Positions 19,288 through 27,847 of a stretch of 53,934 bases of DNA are shown here, piece after piece. How positions within the stretch are numbered: the first letter of the stretch is position 1; every line of letters starts with the position of its first letter. The notes under the pieces were generated by a model, which was not told the DNA's origin, made no database searches, and saw only the letters and a list, made by a program, of their open reading frames with translations. This DNA comes from Deltaproteobacteria bacterium (lineage in GTDB: Bacteria > Desulfobacterota > Desulfomonilia > UBA1062). The stretch spans positions 1 to 53,934 of the forward strand of contig JAKPDW010000047.1 in NCBI GenBank assembly GCA_029552245.1, given 5' to 3'. The position numbers and the translations under genes were made by a program.

Positions 19288-21576
19288 CTATTGGGTATCG
19301 GCAGGATTCCTGGCCGACTTTATCGATAAACCACGAGGACAAGATCGTAACAGGACCTCGCCGTGGATGTCCGTGCGAAATACCCTTATGTTCCTCTTTT
19401 CCAATCTCTCGAGCGCCTGGGGTGAAGGATCTCCGTGTGGATTGCCCCTGCCGCAGGAGATCACCGCCACATCCGGCCTGACGGCCTCGAGAAAGGGGTC
19501 CAGGCAGGAGTGCTTCCCGCCGTGGTGAGCCACCTTGAGCACGTCAGCCTTGAGGTCTGTCTGAAGGTGCACCTGCACGAGCTCCCCGAACATGTCCGCA
19601 TCCCCCATGAAGAGACCCCTCGTTCTCCCGTCCGTGACCATGAGGACGATCGACTGCACGTTCTGGTCCACCTTTGTCGAGTGTCCCTCGAGACCGGGAA
19701 GGGGTGCAAGGACCCTCACGGAAGCGGAACCCAGGCGATATGTATCACCTCGCCGGGCCGAGTGCAACAACAGGTGTCTCTTCCGTGCAATCCCTTGTAT
19801 CTCCATAAACGAGGGGTTGCCGTCCTTCCATGAGTTCACCCACACTCTGCCGACCGGGAAACGGCTCAGGATGAACGGGACGCCGCCCGCATGGTCGGGG
19901 TGCAGGTGTGTCACCACGACGAGGTCGAGCCAGACGTACCCCCTCCTCGCCAGGTGCGGGCCCACCACGTACCTCCCCGCATCGAACCCCGGCCGGGAAG
20001 GTCCAGCGTCGATGAGCATGGCATGCCGTCCCTGCGTCACGAGGATGCTGTCGCCCTGCCCCACGCTGATGAAATCGAACTGCATGGGGCTTCTGGCCCT
20101 CGACATGCTCCCGGCCAGGGGTATGGCGGCAATCACCATGCACAGCAAGGAGAGCACGAGGGTCCTGAAAGACTTTGGCCTGCCCCAGAAGGCGATGATG
20201 AAACCGGCGAAACAGGCGCACACCCAAGGCACGCTCGGGACCGGCACCGCCTGGGCCCTTCCGAGGACCTGTCCGGCCGAGACGATGAGCCCGAGGGTAT
20301 CCATGGACAACCCCAGGAGGAACGACCCCAGGGGCTCGCAAACGAGGGAGGCCGCGAGCCCGGCTGCTGAACACGGCATGATGAAGAGACCGAACAGGGG
20401 CACGACGACCAGGTTCGCGGCGAAACCCACAAGGGACACGAACCCGAAAAGGCGTATGACGAGGGGCAGGGTGAAGACCCCGGGCGCGAGGCTCACGGCA
20501 AGCGACCTGAACCACAAGGGGCAGCCCTGGCTCGCACGCAATGCCGAGGCGATCCCGAAGACGGCGGAAAAGGAGAGGAGAAAGCTCGCCGACGAGAGCG
20601 AGCCCGGCCACACGACCAGGATGATCACGCCGGCCAACGCGAGCCCCTCGAGGACGTCCGTCTTCCTTTTGAGAAAGGTCGTCCCTGCCGCGACGCACAC
20701 GGCCATGATACACGCGCGCATGACCGTCACCCCTGCGCCTGCGAAGACCGTATACCAGACAGCCCATGCCGCTGCCGCCAGACGGGCGATCATGGGGGTG
20801 TCGAGCGCCGGGAAAAAGATCGCGGCCATCCTCAGCAGCAAGGACGCCGAGGCGTAACCGATCATGAGCGCTATGCCGATGTGCAGGCCGGATATGGCCA
20901 GGAGATGGGAGACGCCGAGACCCTCGAACGAGTCTCTGATCCCCGGTGTGATGCCTGAACGGTCCCCGAGGACCATCGCCTTGATCAACTCGGCTTCCGG
21001 GCGCGAGAAGCCTTCCAGCATACGTATCATCCGGTTCCTGAGCCCCTCTTTTCGGCCGGTCCCTATCACCCGGGCCGACCCTCCCGGGGCCAGGCGGGCA
21101 TCGAGCACCACGCCCGTCTCCAGGAGGTGCCTCCGGAGGTCGAACTCGCCCTCGTTGCCGAACCCCTTGGGCGGCATCGCGACGATGTCCGCAGTGATGA
21201 CGTCGCCTTCCAGGATCTCGGGGGCATCCCCGCTCAAGAGGACCCTGGCCGACCCCCTGACACGTGCGCCGTCCACCACGAGGCGCTCGATCGTCACCCT
21301 GGGGCTGCTGCCAGGGTAATCGAGAGACGAGACCCTGCCCAAGACCCGGTGCACACCCTCTCCCACATCCAGCCATCCGGGTGCGGCAAGACAGGCGGCG
21401 AGCCCAAGTGCGACCCCGACAGCGGCGTGCACCAGTCGCGAACGGCTCAGGACCAAGGCGAGGATCGAGACCGTGAACGCGAGGCAGCCCCACTGGTGTT
21501 CGTACGCGAGGACGGCCGCCGCACTCCCCGCAAAGACCGTCACGAGGGGGTAATCGGCGCCGACATGACGCAACAT
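19288..21576 (-). CDS. comEC: ComEC/Rec2 DNA-uptake channel
   Basis: ComEC forms the inner-membrane channel that imports single-stranded DNA in natural transformation. The 762-residue product has an N-terminal OB-like DUF4131 region, the competence membrane domain (HLLAISGLHIG and a dozen hydrophobic segments), and a C-terminal metallo-beta-lactamase domain (VTHLHPDHAGG, KVAHHGGKHS). All three parts are present and the length is complete. I start it at the ATG at 21576, behind GGAGGGAGGG. It heads the operon of fimT, pilW, pilV, pilX and pilY1. Confidence 0.93.
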   Translation of the reverse strand: MLRHVGADYPLVTVFAGSAAAVLAYEHQWGCLAFTVSILALVLSRSRLVHAAVGVALGLAACLAAPGWLDVGEGVHRVLGRVSSLDYPGSSPRVTIERLVVDGARVRGSARVLLSGDAPEILEGDVITADIVAMPPKGFGNEGEFDLRRHLLETGVVLDARLAPGGSARVIGTGRKEGLRNRMIRMLEGFSRPEAELIKAMVLGDRSGITPGIRDSFEGLGVSHLLAISGLHIGIALMIGYASASLLLRMAAIFFPALDTPMIARLAAAAWAVWYTVFAGAGVTVMRACIMAVCVAAGTTFLKRKTDVLEGLALAGVIILVVWPGSLSSASFLLSFSAVFGIASALRASQGCPLWFRSLAVSLAPGVFTLPLVIRLFGFVSLVGFAANLVVVPLFGLFIMPCSAAGLAASLVCEPLGSFLLGLSMDTLGLIVSAGQVLGRAQAVPVPSVPWVCACFAGFIIAFWGRPKSFRTLVLSLLCMVIAAIPLAGSMSRARSPMQFDFISVGQGDSILVTQGRHAMLIDAGPSRPGFDAGRYVVGPHLARRGYVWLDLVVVTHLHPDHAGGVPFILSRFPVGRVWVNSWKDGNPSFMEIQGIARKRHLLLHSARRGDTYRLGSASVRVLAPLPGLEGHSTKVDQNVQSIVLMVTDGRTRGLFMGDADMFGELVQVHLQTDLKADVLKVAHHGGKHSCLDPFLEAVRPDVAVISCGRGNPHGDPSPQALERLEKRNIRVFRTDIHGEVLLRSCPRGLSIKSARNPADTQ

Positions 21577-21705
21577 GGCATCTTCCCTCCCTCCAGGCCG
21601 GAATTCAAGTCCGCCCGGCCGCACAGGAGGGCTTTCTCACAAGCACTGAAAGAGAGGCGGGTTTTGACCTCCGGCCTCAAACGTTCATGACAATGGCAGA
21701 AACAC

Positions 21706-21740
21706 AAAAACGAGCCGGTGTTGACAGCCCGCGGGCCGTC
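21706..21740 (-). terminator. Possible terminator after pyrD
   Basis: Downstream of pyrD on its strand, GACGGCCC-GC-GGGCTGTC forms a strong near-perfect palindrome, and 12 bases later comes TTTTT. The gap between stem and T-run is long for an intrinsic terminator, so this is tentative. Confidence 0.35.
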
Positions 21741-21753
21741 CCCGGACGTTCGA

Positions 21754-22665
21754 TCAGCCTTCCCTGATGCTACCCACGAGGTCTTTGACCGCCGTGATGC
21801 CTTTCCTCTCCAGGTAGGCGCGGATCCCTTCTATGACCACGGGGAAACAGAAGGGGTCCCTGAGCGAGGCGCTGCCAACCTGGACGGCGCTCGCGCCCGC
21901 GAGCATGAACTGCACGGCATCGGATGCGCTCGCGATCCCTCCAGCCGCGATGACCGGTACCGAAACCCTGCGCGAGACCTCCCAGACGATCTTGAGCGCC
22001 ACGGGCTTGATGGCCGGTCCCGAGAGCCCCCCCGTCACGTTTCCCAGGACCGGTCTCATGGTCTCCTCGTCTATGGCCATGGCAGGGATCGTGTTGATGC
22101 AGGTCAGGGCGTCCGCGCCCGCCTCGACGGCCGCCTGTGCGTTTGCGCAGATGTCCGTCACCATGGGCGAGAGCTTCACGATGAGCGGCTTGGAGCAGGC
22201 CTGCCTGACCCTCGTCACCAGCAGGTTCAGGCCCTCCGGGTCTTTGCCGAACTCGATCCCCCCCCTTTTCACGTTGGGGCAGGACACGTTCATCTCGAGT
22301 GCGGCGACGCCCTCGATGTCGAGGGCCCTGGCAGCCTGCACGTATTCCTCTTCGTTGGAACCGAAGAAGTTGACGATCACGGGGACGCCGTATCCCCTGA
22401 GAAACGGCAGCTTTTCCCTGGTGAACGCGTGGATGCCGACGTTCTCGAGCCCTATGGAGTTGATCATGCCGCAGGGCGTCTCGACGATCCTGGGCAGGGG
22501 GTTGCCTCTCTTCGGCTGCATGGACAGGCCCTTGGTCACGACCGCTCCCAGGACGGACAGGTCGAAGAAGCCCGAGAACTCCTCACCGTAGGCGAAGGTT
22601 CCCGAGGCGTTCATGACAGGATTCGCGATGATGAGCCCGTCGGCCAGTCGGGTCGTCAGTTCCAA
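21754..22665 (-). CDS. pyrD: Dihydroorotate dehydrogenase, catalytic subunit (class 1B)
   Basis: It oxidises dihydroorotate to orotate in pyrimidine synthesis with FMN. The 303-residue product has NASGTFAYG, INSIGLEN, the catalytic cysteine in NVSCPNVK (Cys129), IVKLSPMVTD and the FMN-phosphate site AAGGIASASDA with GASAVQVGSA. Cysteine rather than serine as base marks class 1, and the neighbouring PyrK subunit marks class 1B, the NAD-linked heterotetramer. It starts three bases after the rimI-pyrK stop and closes the rapZ-PTS-pyrKD unit. Confidence 0.96.
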   Translation of the reverse strand: MELTTRLADGLIIANPVMNASGTFAYGEEFSGFFDLSVLGAVVTKGLSMQPKRGNPLPRIVETPCGMINSIGLENVGIHAFTREKLPFLRGYGVPVIVNFFGSNEEEYVQAARALDIEGVAALEMNVSCPNVKRGGIEFGKDPEGLNLLVTRVRQACSKPLIVKLSPMVTDICANAQAAVEAGADALTCINTIPAMAIDEETMRPVLGNVTGGLSGPAIKPVALKIVWEVSRRVSVPVIAAGGIASASDAVQFMLAGASAVQVGSASLRDPFCFPVVIEGIRAYLERKGITAVKDLVGSIREG

Positions 22666-22668
22666 CGC

Positions 22669-23898
22669 TCACCCCCACAAGAGGTCCTCGGCATCGAACA
22701 CCGGCCCCTCCCTGCACACCCTCACGAGACCGTGCCTGGTTTCCACCACGCACCCGGCGCACACGCCGAACCCGCAGCCCATCCGCTCCTCGAGGGAGAC
22801 CTCGATGCGGGCGCCCCTCTCCCTCGCAAGAGCCGCCGCCTCCTTGAGCATCCCCATGGGCCCGCACGCGTACACGGCGATCTCCTCGCCGTCAGGCGTC
22901 TCGTCCATGACCCTCCTCAGGCCGTCGGTGGCCAGGCCGATGTCCCCCGAGGAGCCGTCCTCGGTCATGACCACGAGGGCGACGCCGGGGATCGCCCCCA
23001 CCCTGTCCAACAGCGCGGTCTCGGAGATCGTCTTGGCCCCGACGATGAAGACGCCGGCTTCGAGTCTCTCGGCGAGGAACACGAGGGGGGGCAGCCCGGT
23101 CCCTCCGGCCACATAGATCGTCCGGTCGCTCGCCCTCTTGGTGAACCCCCGGCCGAGCGGCCCCAGGATCCTCAGGCCCTCGCCCTGGTTCTTCTTCGCG
23201 AGCAAAGCCGTGCCCCGGCCCCGAACCCGGTAGAGGAGCTCGACCCTGCCTTTTCTCTGCGAAAGCACCGCAAGGGGTCTCCTCAGGAAGGGATCGAGCC
23301 CTTCATCCACCTGGACCATCACGAACTGGCCCGGCTCCGCCTGAGGAATGGCGCAGTCGAGCTCGAGGCGCCATGTGCCGGGCGCGACCTCCCGGTTCTC
23401 GACGATGGCGGCCTCGGCATCCGCGATGGGTCTCACCCGCAAATCCTTGACCATGATCGACGCGTCCTCGTTCGTATCCGTGTAATATCCCCTCCACGTG
23501 CTCACGTGAACGAACCCAAGCGAGGAATAGAGGGATTTCGCCGGCACGTTCGACGTCCTCACCTCGAGCACGGCGCATACCTTCCCCTTCGACGCCGAGC
23601 GCCTGAGCACCTCCTCCACGAGTCTCCTTCCCAGGCCCCTTCCCCTCCATGCGGGATGGACCGCGAGGGTGAGGATGTGGACCATCGAGGTCAGGTCGAG
23701 GGCTATGCAGTAACCGGCCAGCTCCACCCCGCTCGTCACCTTCAAGGCGATACACCGGCTGTCCTCGAGGGTGGTCTCGAAGGTGCCCCTGTCCCAGGGG
23801 GAGGAGAAAGACGCACGCTCGACCTCGAGTACCGCATCGAGGTCGTTGTGCTCTATGTGCCTTATATCAAGCTCATATACGCGATCAGCACCATGCAT
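22669..23898 (-). CDS. pyrK: RimI-type acetyltransferase fused to PyrK electron-transfer subunit
   Basis: One uninterrupted frame of 409 codons encodes two proteins usually separate. Residues about 5-147 are a GNAT domain of RimI type (HILTLAVHPAWRGRGLGRRLVEEVL for acetyl-CoA binding, then SNVPAKSLYSSLGF and RGYYTDTNEDASIMV). Residues about 155-409 are PyrK: an FAD-binding barrel (GQFVMVQVDEGLDPFLRRPLAV), an NAD-binding fold (YVAGGTGLPPL) and a C-terminal [2Fe-2S] site (CGFGVCAGC...C). PyrK would pass electrons from dihydroorotate via PyrD to NAD+; RimI acetylates the S18 N-terminus. I see no stop or frameshift at the junction. The ATG chosen overlaps the IIC gene by 37 bases, and its ribosome site is weak. 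Confidence 0.88.
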   Translation of the reverse strand: MHGADRVYELDIRHIEHNDLDAVLEVERASFSSPWDRGTFETTLEDSRCIALKVTSGVELAGYCIALDLTSMVHILTLAVHPAWRGRGLGRRLVEEVLRRSASKGKVCAVLEVRTSNVPAKSLYSSLGFVHVSTWRGYYTDTNEDASIMVKDLRVRPIADAEAAIVENREVAPGTWRLELDCAIPQAEPGQFVMVQVDEGLDPFLRRPLAVLSQRKGRVELLYRVRGRGTALLAKKNQGEGLRILGPLGRGFTKRASDRTIYVAGGTGLPPLVFLAERLEAGVFIVGAKTISETALLDRVGAIPGVALVVMTEDGSSGDIGLATDGLRRVMDETPDGEEIAVYACGPMGMLKEAAALARERGARIEVSLEERMGCGFGVCAGCVVETRHGLVRVCREGPVFDAEDLLWG

Positions 23899-24548
23899 GC
23901 GAACCCCAGACCGAACAGCCCGACAGCGCCAGCGACGGGTTTCTCCTGGTTCACGAGCCCCGTTATGCCTGCAACGACGCACACGAAAGGTACGATGGTG
24001 AGCGCACTCGAGATAGGCCTGGGCAGCACGAGCGACGCGGCGTAGGCCGCTGAGCCGCACACCGCCACGCACAGGGCCACAGAAGCCGCAGCCATGCTGT
24101 ATGCTCTCACAAGGGCCGTTCCCACCATGCGTGACACGGCCACCGTCCCAGAGGGCCCCGCCATCCGTACGAGACCTTCGTTTCGCCTCCTGAGCCACGT
24201 GTCGAGCACCCTGCCGAAGACTGCGCAGGGAAGGCAACACACGATGGACAGACCCGCAGCCTCGTGCATGGGCATCCATTGGGACGCGGCTGCTGCGACA
24301 CACGCGGCAACCGCCGTGCAGAAGCTCTCGTCCTCGGGGAGGTACGCGCCCACGGGGGGGGAGTTCAGCCACAACAGCTCGAGACTTGCCCCCACGAGAA
24401 GCCCCGTTTCGAGGTTCCCCGAGGCCAGCGAGACGACGGGGCCCATGACCACGGGCCTCGACACCATCACCTGTGCGACGAAGACCCTGTCCATCCAGAG
24501 CAGTGCGCCCACCATGACCGACACGAAGAGCTGCAGGATCATGTCCAT
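23862..24548 (-). CDS. PTS mannose/sorbose-family IIC component
   Basis: An inner-membrane protein of 228 residues with about six hydrophobic segments and the family motif ASGNLETGLLVGASLELLWLN...VGAYLPED. IIC normally forms the sugar channel with IID. No IID gene lies in this operon: the next gene is rimI-pyrK. So it may not transport sugar here, or IID is elsewhere. It overlaps IIB by 10 bases and rimI-pyrK by 37. Confidence 0.85.
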   Translation of the reverse strand: MDMILQLFVSVMVGALLWMDRVFVAQVMVSRPVVMGPVVSLASGNLETGLLVGASLELLWLNSPPVGAYLPEDESFCTAVAACVAAAASQWMPMHEAAGLSIVCCLPCAVFGRVLDTWLRRRNEGLVRMAGPSGTVAVSRMVGTALVRAYSMAAASVALCVAVCGSAAYAASLVLPRPISSALTIVPFVCVVAGITGLVNQEKPVAGAVGLFGLGFACMVLIAYMSLI

Positions 24549-25027
24549 ACCGCGCCGATCAACGACTTGAGATCTATGGAACGCTCACGGGGAACCGACT
24601 GCACGGTGATCTCCACCCCCTGTTCCATGATCTCGTTGACGAGACGCCTGTCCTCTTCGTCCATCCAGACGGAGTACGATATCTGGCATGCGTTCGAGGA
24701 CGCCTTGTTGTTCCCGATGTTGAGCCGCTTGTAGCCGACACCCGCCGTGAGCAGGCGGTGGGCGTCCTTGATGCTGGAGACGATGACGAGGGTGCGCTTG
24801 CCGTCGAGTTCGCAGTCTTCGTCCATCCTCGCCGCTCCGTCGAACCCCACGATGCGCAGGAGGATCCTCTCGGGTATGGCCATCGACATGATGGTCTTCT
24901 GGATCTGGTCGCATGCCAGCTCGTCGTTCACGATGACCACCCCCTGGACGTTCAGGTGGGGTATCCACGACTCGAGAATCTGCCCGTGGATGAACCTGTC
25001 GTCGACCCTCACAAGCACTATGTTCAT
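24539..25027 (-). CDS. PTS mannose/sorbose-family IIB component
   Basis: A 162-residue cytosolic phosphocarrier. VDDRFIHGQILESW near the start holds the phosphorylated His14 and is the classic IIB-Man signature; IVNDELACDQ and RLNIGNN are further family segments. It would take phosphate from IIA. Start and stop overlap IIA (four bases) and IIC (ten bases), so the three are made together. Confidence 0.92.
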   Translation of the reverse strand: MNIVLVRVDDRFIHGQILESWIPHLNVQGVVIVNDELACDQIQKTIMSMAIPERILLRIVGFDGAARMDEDCELDGKRTLVIVSSIKDAHRLLTAGVGYKRLNIGNNKASSNACQISYSVWMDEEDRRLVNEIMEQGVEITVQSVPRERSIDLKSLIGAVWT

Positions 25028-25443
25028 GATCCTTGTTCGGTCACGTTCGAGGAGAGGATCTCGGAGGCGATGTGTATGTTCCTCGCCCCGGATTCCTTCA
25101 GCATCACGGCGAGCTCCCCGATCGTCTTCCCGTCCCTCTTCGTGAGCGCTGTTATGACCATGGGGAGGTTGACCCCGGTGACGACCTCGATGCGTCCGGT
25201 CTCGAGGAAGGAGAGGCTGAGGTTCGACGGCGTGCCGCCGAACATGTCCGTGAGGATGACAACCCCGTCGCCATGGTTCGCCTCCTTGATCGTCGACTTC
25301 AGCCTCTTGCGCAGATCGTCGACGTCCGTGCCCTGAACGAAGGAGCAGGATCTGAAAGCCTCCGCGGGACCGACGATCATCCTTGCAGCTTCCTCGAAAG
25401 CCCGTGCGAGCTCCCCGTGCGCGACTATCACCACACCAACCAT
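25024..25443 (-). CDS. PTS mannose-family IIA component
   Basis: A 139-residue cytosolic phosphocarrier with the active-site His9 in VVIVAHGELA and the LTDMFGGTPSN loop characteristic of IIA-Man. GAGGAGG lies eight bases upstream of the ATG. It begins 13 bases after rapZ, an arrangement common in deltaproteobacteria, where such proteins are thought to be regulatory. No HPr or enzyme I gene is in the window. Confidence 0.92.
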   Translation of the reverse strand: MVGVVIVAHGELARAFEEAARMIVGPAEAFRSCSFVQGTDVDDLRKRLKSTIKEANHGDGVVILTDMFGGTPSNLSLSFLETGRIEVVTGVNLPMVITALTKRDGKTIGELAVMLKESGARNIHIASEILSSNVTEQGS

Positions 25444-25456
25444 GCGGTCGACCTCC

Positions 25457-26326
25457 TCATGCTACATCACGATGTTTGATCCTGCTCGAGAACCCGGCGG
25501 CCTCTATGGCCTGCCTCACCTCCTCGGCCACCGCCACCGACCGGTGTCTGCCGCCCGTGCACCCGATGGCTATGTGGAGGTACGATCTCCCCTCCCTCTT
25601 GCACAGGGGCAGGATGAAGCCGATGAAGTCCTTGAGCTTCCCCACGAAGTTCACGTACGTGTCGAAGGACGAGAGGTACTCCTTCACCTCGGGATCCATG
25701 CCGGTCTTTTCCTTGAGCCCCGGGACGAAATACGGGTTCGGAAGGAACCTCACGTCGATGACGATGTCGGACTCCAGCGGCAGCCCCCTCTTGAAGGCGA
25801 AAGAGCTCACCTCGATGTGCATGTCCCTGGCCTTGTCCTCCATCGAGATGATCTCCTTGATCCTGGCCGAGAGCTCGTGCACGTTGAGCTGAGAGGTGTT
25901 CACGATGAAGTCCGCAAGACCCCTGAGCGGTGCCATGAGTTCCATCTCCGCCTCGATGGCGTCGATGAGACTGGGGTACCTGTCGCTCAACGGGTGGCGG
26001 CGCCTGGTCTCCTTGTATCTGTTCAGGAGGTTCTCCTTGCTGGATTCGAGGAAGATGACCCTCACGTTCTGCATGCACGACCTCAGCCTCCTGATCACCC
26101 CGGGGGCCTTGTCGGCGAAGGACGGGTCGCCAGACCGCATGTCCGTGCAGATACAGAGCTTGTGCATGTTGGGAGAGGCGGACTCGAAGAGTTCCAGGAA
26201 CTTGTCCACGAGTTCCACCGGCACGTTGTCCATGCAGAAGAACCCCTCGTCTTCGATCACCTTGAGGGCCGTCGTCTTGCCGGAGCCGGACAGCCCGGTT
26301 ATCATGAGTACCAGAACGTTTTCCAT
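25457..26326 (-). CDS. rapZ: RNase adapter protein RapZ (P-loop NTPase)
   Basis: RapZ (YvcJ/YhbJ family) binds nucleotides and, in enterobacteria, small RNAs controlling amino-sugar synthesis. The 289-residue product has Walker A at 11-19 (GLSGSGKTT), GFFCMDNVP, the RRRHPLS segment and the C-terminal signature IGCTGGRHRSVAVAE. Length matches the family. It is the first gene of a six-gene minus-strand unit and has a good promoter about 110 bases upstream. The presence of hfq in the window is compatible with, but does not prove, an RNA-linked role. Confidence 0.95.
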   Translation of the reverse strand: MENVLVLMITGLSGSGKTTALKVIEDEGFFCMDNVPVELVDKFLELFESASPNMHKLCICTDMRSGDPSFADKAPGVIRRLRSCMQNVRVIFLESSKENLLNRYKETRRRHPLSDRYPSLIDAIEAEMELMAPLRGLADFIVNTSQLNVHELSARIKEIISMEDKARDMHIEVSSFAFKRGLPLESDIVIDVRFLPNPYFVPGLKEKTGMDPEVKEYLSSFDTYVNFVGKLKDFIGFILPLCKREGRSYLHIAIGCTGGRHRSVAVAEEVRQAIEAAGFSSRIKHRDVA

Positions 26327-26435
26327 GAGACCCGCCCATCGTGACGTCTGAGATCAGGCGGCTGAGCACGGCCTCCCAGAATACAGCGTCTCCACGCGCG
26401 CCGATCCATCCGCTTCCCCCGCCTTGTCGGTTCTA

Positions 26436-26462
26436 GATATATCTCATTCGGAGACCTGTCAA
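26436..26462 (-). promoter_or_regulatory. Sigma70-type promoter for rapZ operon
   Basis: On the minus strand a perfect -35 TTGACA is followed after 15 bases by TATATC, in an AT-rich island (AGATATATCT palindrome) within GC-rich DNA. It lies about 110 bases before rapZ. The spacer is two bases short of ideal. Confidence 0.55.
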
Positions 26463-26760
26463 CGTGATGTTCCCGGAGAAGTCCAGAGGCGTTCACGACG
26501 GACGGGCACACGATCGCGGCCCATCGCCTCTCCTCTCTCCCGTCCTCGCCGTCACCGGCGAGGACGCATGGAGCCCGTCCTTTGCGAGCCCCTCCCACCT
26601 TCGACCCCGCCTTCGCCCGAGTCCGCGGGGAACACCGCCGACCTCGCCCTTTCGAAGGTCTCCCGAGGTGCGGCGTCCCGGCCGTATCCGCAAGGGCGGG
26701 ACTGCAAGCCGACCGCATTGCATCCTCCCACGGACCTCACATCGCGATCCTCTCGATGGA

Positions 26761-26790
26761 TATAAAGATCGAGGGAAGACTTTCCGATGT
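26761..26790 (+). promoter_or_regulatory. Candidate promoter of the chemotaxis operon
   Basis: TATAAA at 26761-26766 is a good -10 but lacks a clear -35. Overlapping it, TAAAG followed 12-16 bases later by TCCGATGT resembles a flagellar sigma28 promoter, with spacing one base long. It lies about 55-80 bases before the first gene. Either reading is possible. Confidence 0.3.
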
Positions 26791-26842
26791 GAGCGTTAGC
26801 GAGCGTGATCAAGGACTGGAAACCAATCGCGTGGAGGAGTTC

Positions 26843-27151
26843 ATGGAAGTCACGACGAGGATTGCCGACGACGTCACCTACGTAAAGGTCACCGGCGCGG
26901 TGGACACCCCCGCCGCGGAAGTCCTCCGGATGGAACTCAACAAGGTGGCGGCGCAGAAGCCGAAGAGGGTGATCATGGATCTCTCCATGGTCCCGACCAT
27001 GGGATCGTCGGGAATCGGCAAGATTCTCATGTTCTACAAGAACCTCGACGCCGCCAGATCGAAGTTCGAGATCAAGGGCATACACGACAACCTCATCAGC
27101 ATCTTCAAGGCCGTCAAGCTCGACAAGCTCTTCCCCATCTCGCAGAAATGA
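26843..27151 (+). CDS. STAS-domain anti-sigma-factor antagonist-like protein
   Basis: A 102-residue single STAS domain: VTYVKVTGAVDTPAAEVLRMEL, then VIMDLSMVPTMGSSGIGKILMFYK, where the Ser of GSSGIG is at the position phosphorylated in SpoIIAA/RsbV. I start at the ATG at 26843, which has GGAGGAG just upstream, rather than an in-frame ATG 29 codons earlier with no ribosome site. It is the first gene of the chemotaxis operon. The operon's last gene contains both an RsbW-like kinase and a PP2C phosphatase domain, the enzymes expected to act on it. Confidence 0.85.
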   Translation: MEVTTRIADDVTYVKVTGAVDTPAAEVLRMELNKVAAQKPKRVIMDLSMVPTMGSSGIGKILMFYKNLDAARSKFEIKGIHDNLISIFKAVKLDKLFPISQK

Positions 27152-27170
27152 AGAGGATGCCAAGATCGAG

Positions 27171-27461
27171 GTGAGACTGGACGAGAACGGGTTCATCTCT
27201 TTCAAAGGGTGCCTCGTCGCCTCCTGCATAGAACAGGCGCACTCGGCGCTCGAGAGCATCCTCGACGAGTCGCCGCAGACGATTGTCCTCGATCTTGCGG
27301 ACGTCGAGGAGATAGACATCTCGGGGCTGCAACTGCTCGTATCCATCAGGAAGACCTTCTCCGGGGAAGGCTCCGTGCGCCTGAGCGCCGTGAGCCCGGC
27401 GGTCAAGGAGGCCTTGGAGATCTCCGGTTTCGAGCCGGCGTTGAAGGAAACGGCGCCATGA
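27171..27461 (+). CDS. Second STAS-domain protein (chemotaxis-associated)
   Basis: A 96-residue STAS domain with IVLDLADVEEIDISGLQLLVSIRKTF: DISGLQLL is the conserved phospho-acceptor loop. It resembles the small STAS proteins placed ahead of cheA in several delta- and gammaproteobacterial chemotaxis operons. The start is a GTG 19 bases after the previous stop, without a strong ribosome site. It ends in an ATGA overlap with cheY. Confidence 0.82.
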   Translation: MRLDENGFISFKGCLVASCIEQAHSALESILDESPQTIVLDLADVEEIDISGLQLLVSIRKTFSGEGSVRLSAVSPAVKEALEISGFEPALKETAP

Positions 27462-27838
27462 CCAAGAAGAAGATCCTCGTCGTGGACGACTCGGCGACCC
27501 TCAGGGCCTCGGTGGCCTATACCCTCAAGGCGGCGGGGTTCGAGACCATACAGGCTGTCAACGGGGCGGACGGGCTCGAGAAGCTCCAGCATGCCCATGC
27601 AAGCGGCGAGGCGATCGGCATGATCATAAGCGACATCAACATGCCGATCATGGACGGGATCACCTTCATACGCGAGGTAAAGAAGACGCCCTTCAAGTTC
27701 CTGCCGATACTCGTGCTCACCACCGAGTCGCAGGAAGACATGAAACTCAAGGGGAAACAGGCGGGTGCTTCGGGCTGGCTCGTCAAGCCCTTCAAGCCGG
27801 ACCAGCTCGTATACGTGACCAAGAAATTCATGAGGTAG
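27458..27838 (+). CDS. cheY: CheY-type chemotaxis response regulator
   Basis: A 126-residue stand-alone receiver: KKILVVDDSATLRASV supplies the acidic pair, MIISDINMPIMDG the phosphorylated Asp, VLTTES the Thr switch and WLVKPFKPDQL the invariant Lys. It starts inside the stop of the STAS gene and lies nine bases before cheA, so it is very likely the output regulator of this CheA. Confidence 0.93.
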   Translation: MTKKKILVVDDSATLRASVAYTLKAAGFETIQAVNGADGLEKLQHAHASGEAIGMIISDINMPIMDGITFIREVKKTPFKFLPILVLTTESQEDMKLKGKQAGASGWLVKPFKPDQLVYVTKKFMR

Positions 27839-27847
27839 GTCAAGACC

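Larger units (their letters stand above)
26327..26842. other. Divergent control region between rapZ and chemotaxis operons
   Basis: No gene is supported: the open frames are proline- and arginine-rich shadows. It holds the rapZ promoter near 26450 and candidate promoter elements for the chemotaxis operon near 26761-26790. About 300 GC-rich bases between them show nothing recognisable. Confidence 0.5.

Noticed and set aside
21600-21625. tRNA T-loop (TTCAAGTCC)
   Set aside because: No matching acceptor, D or anticodon arms could be built around it.
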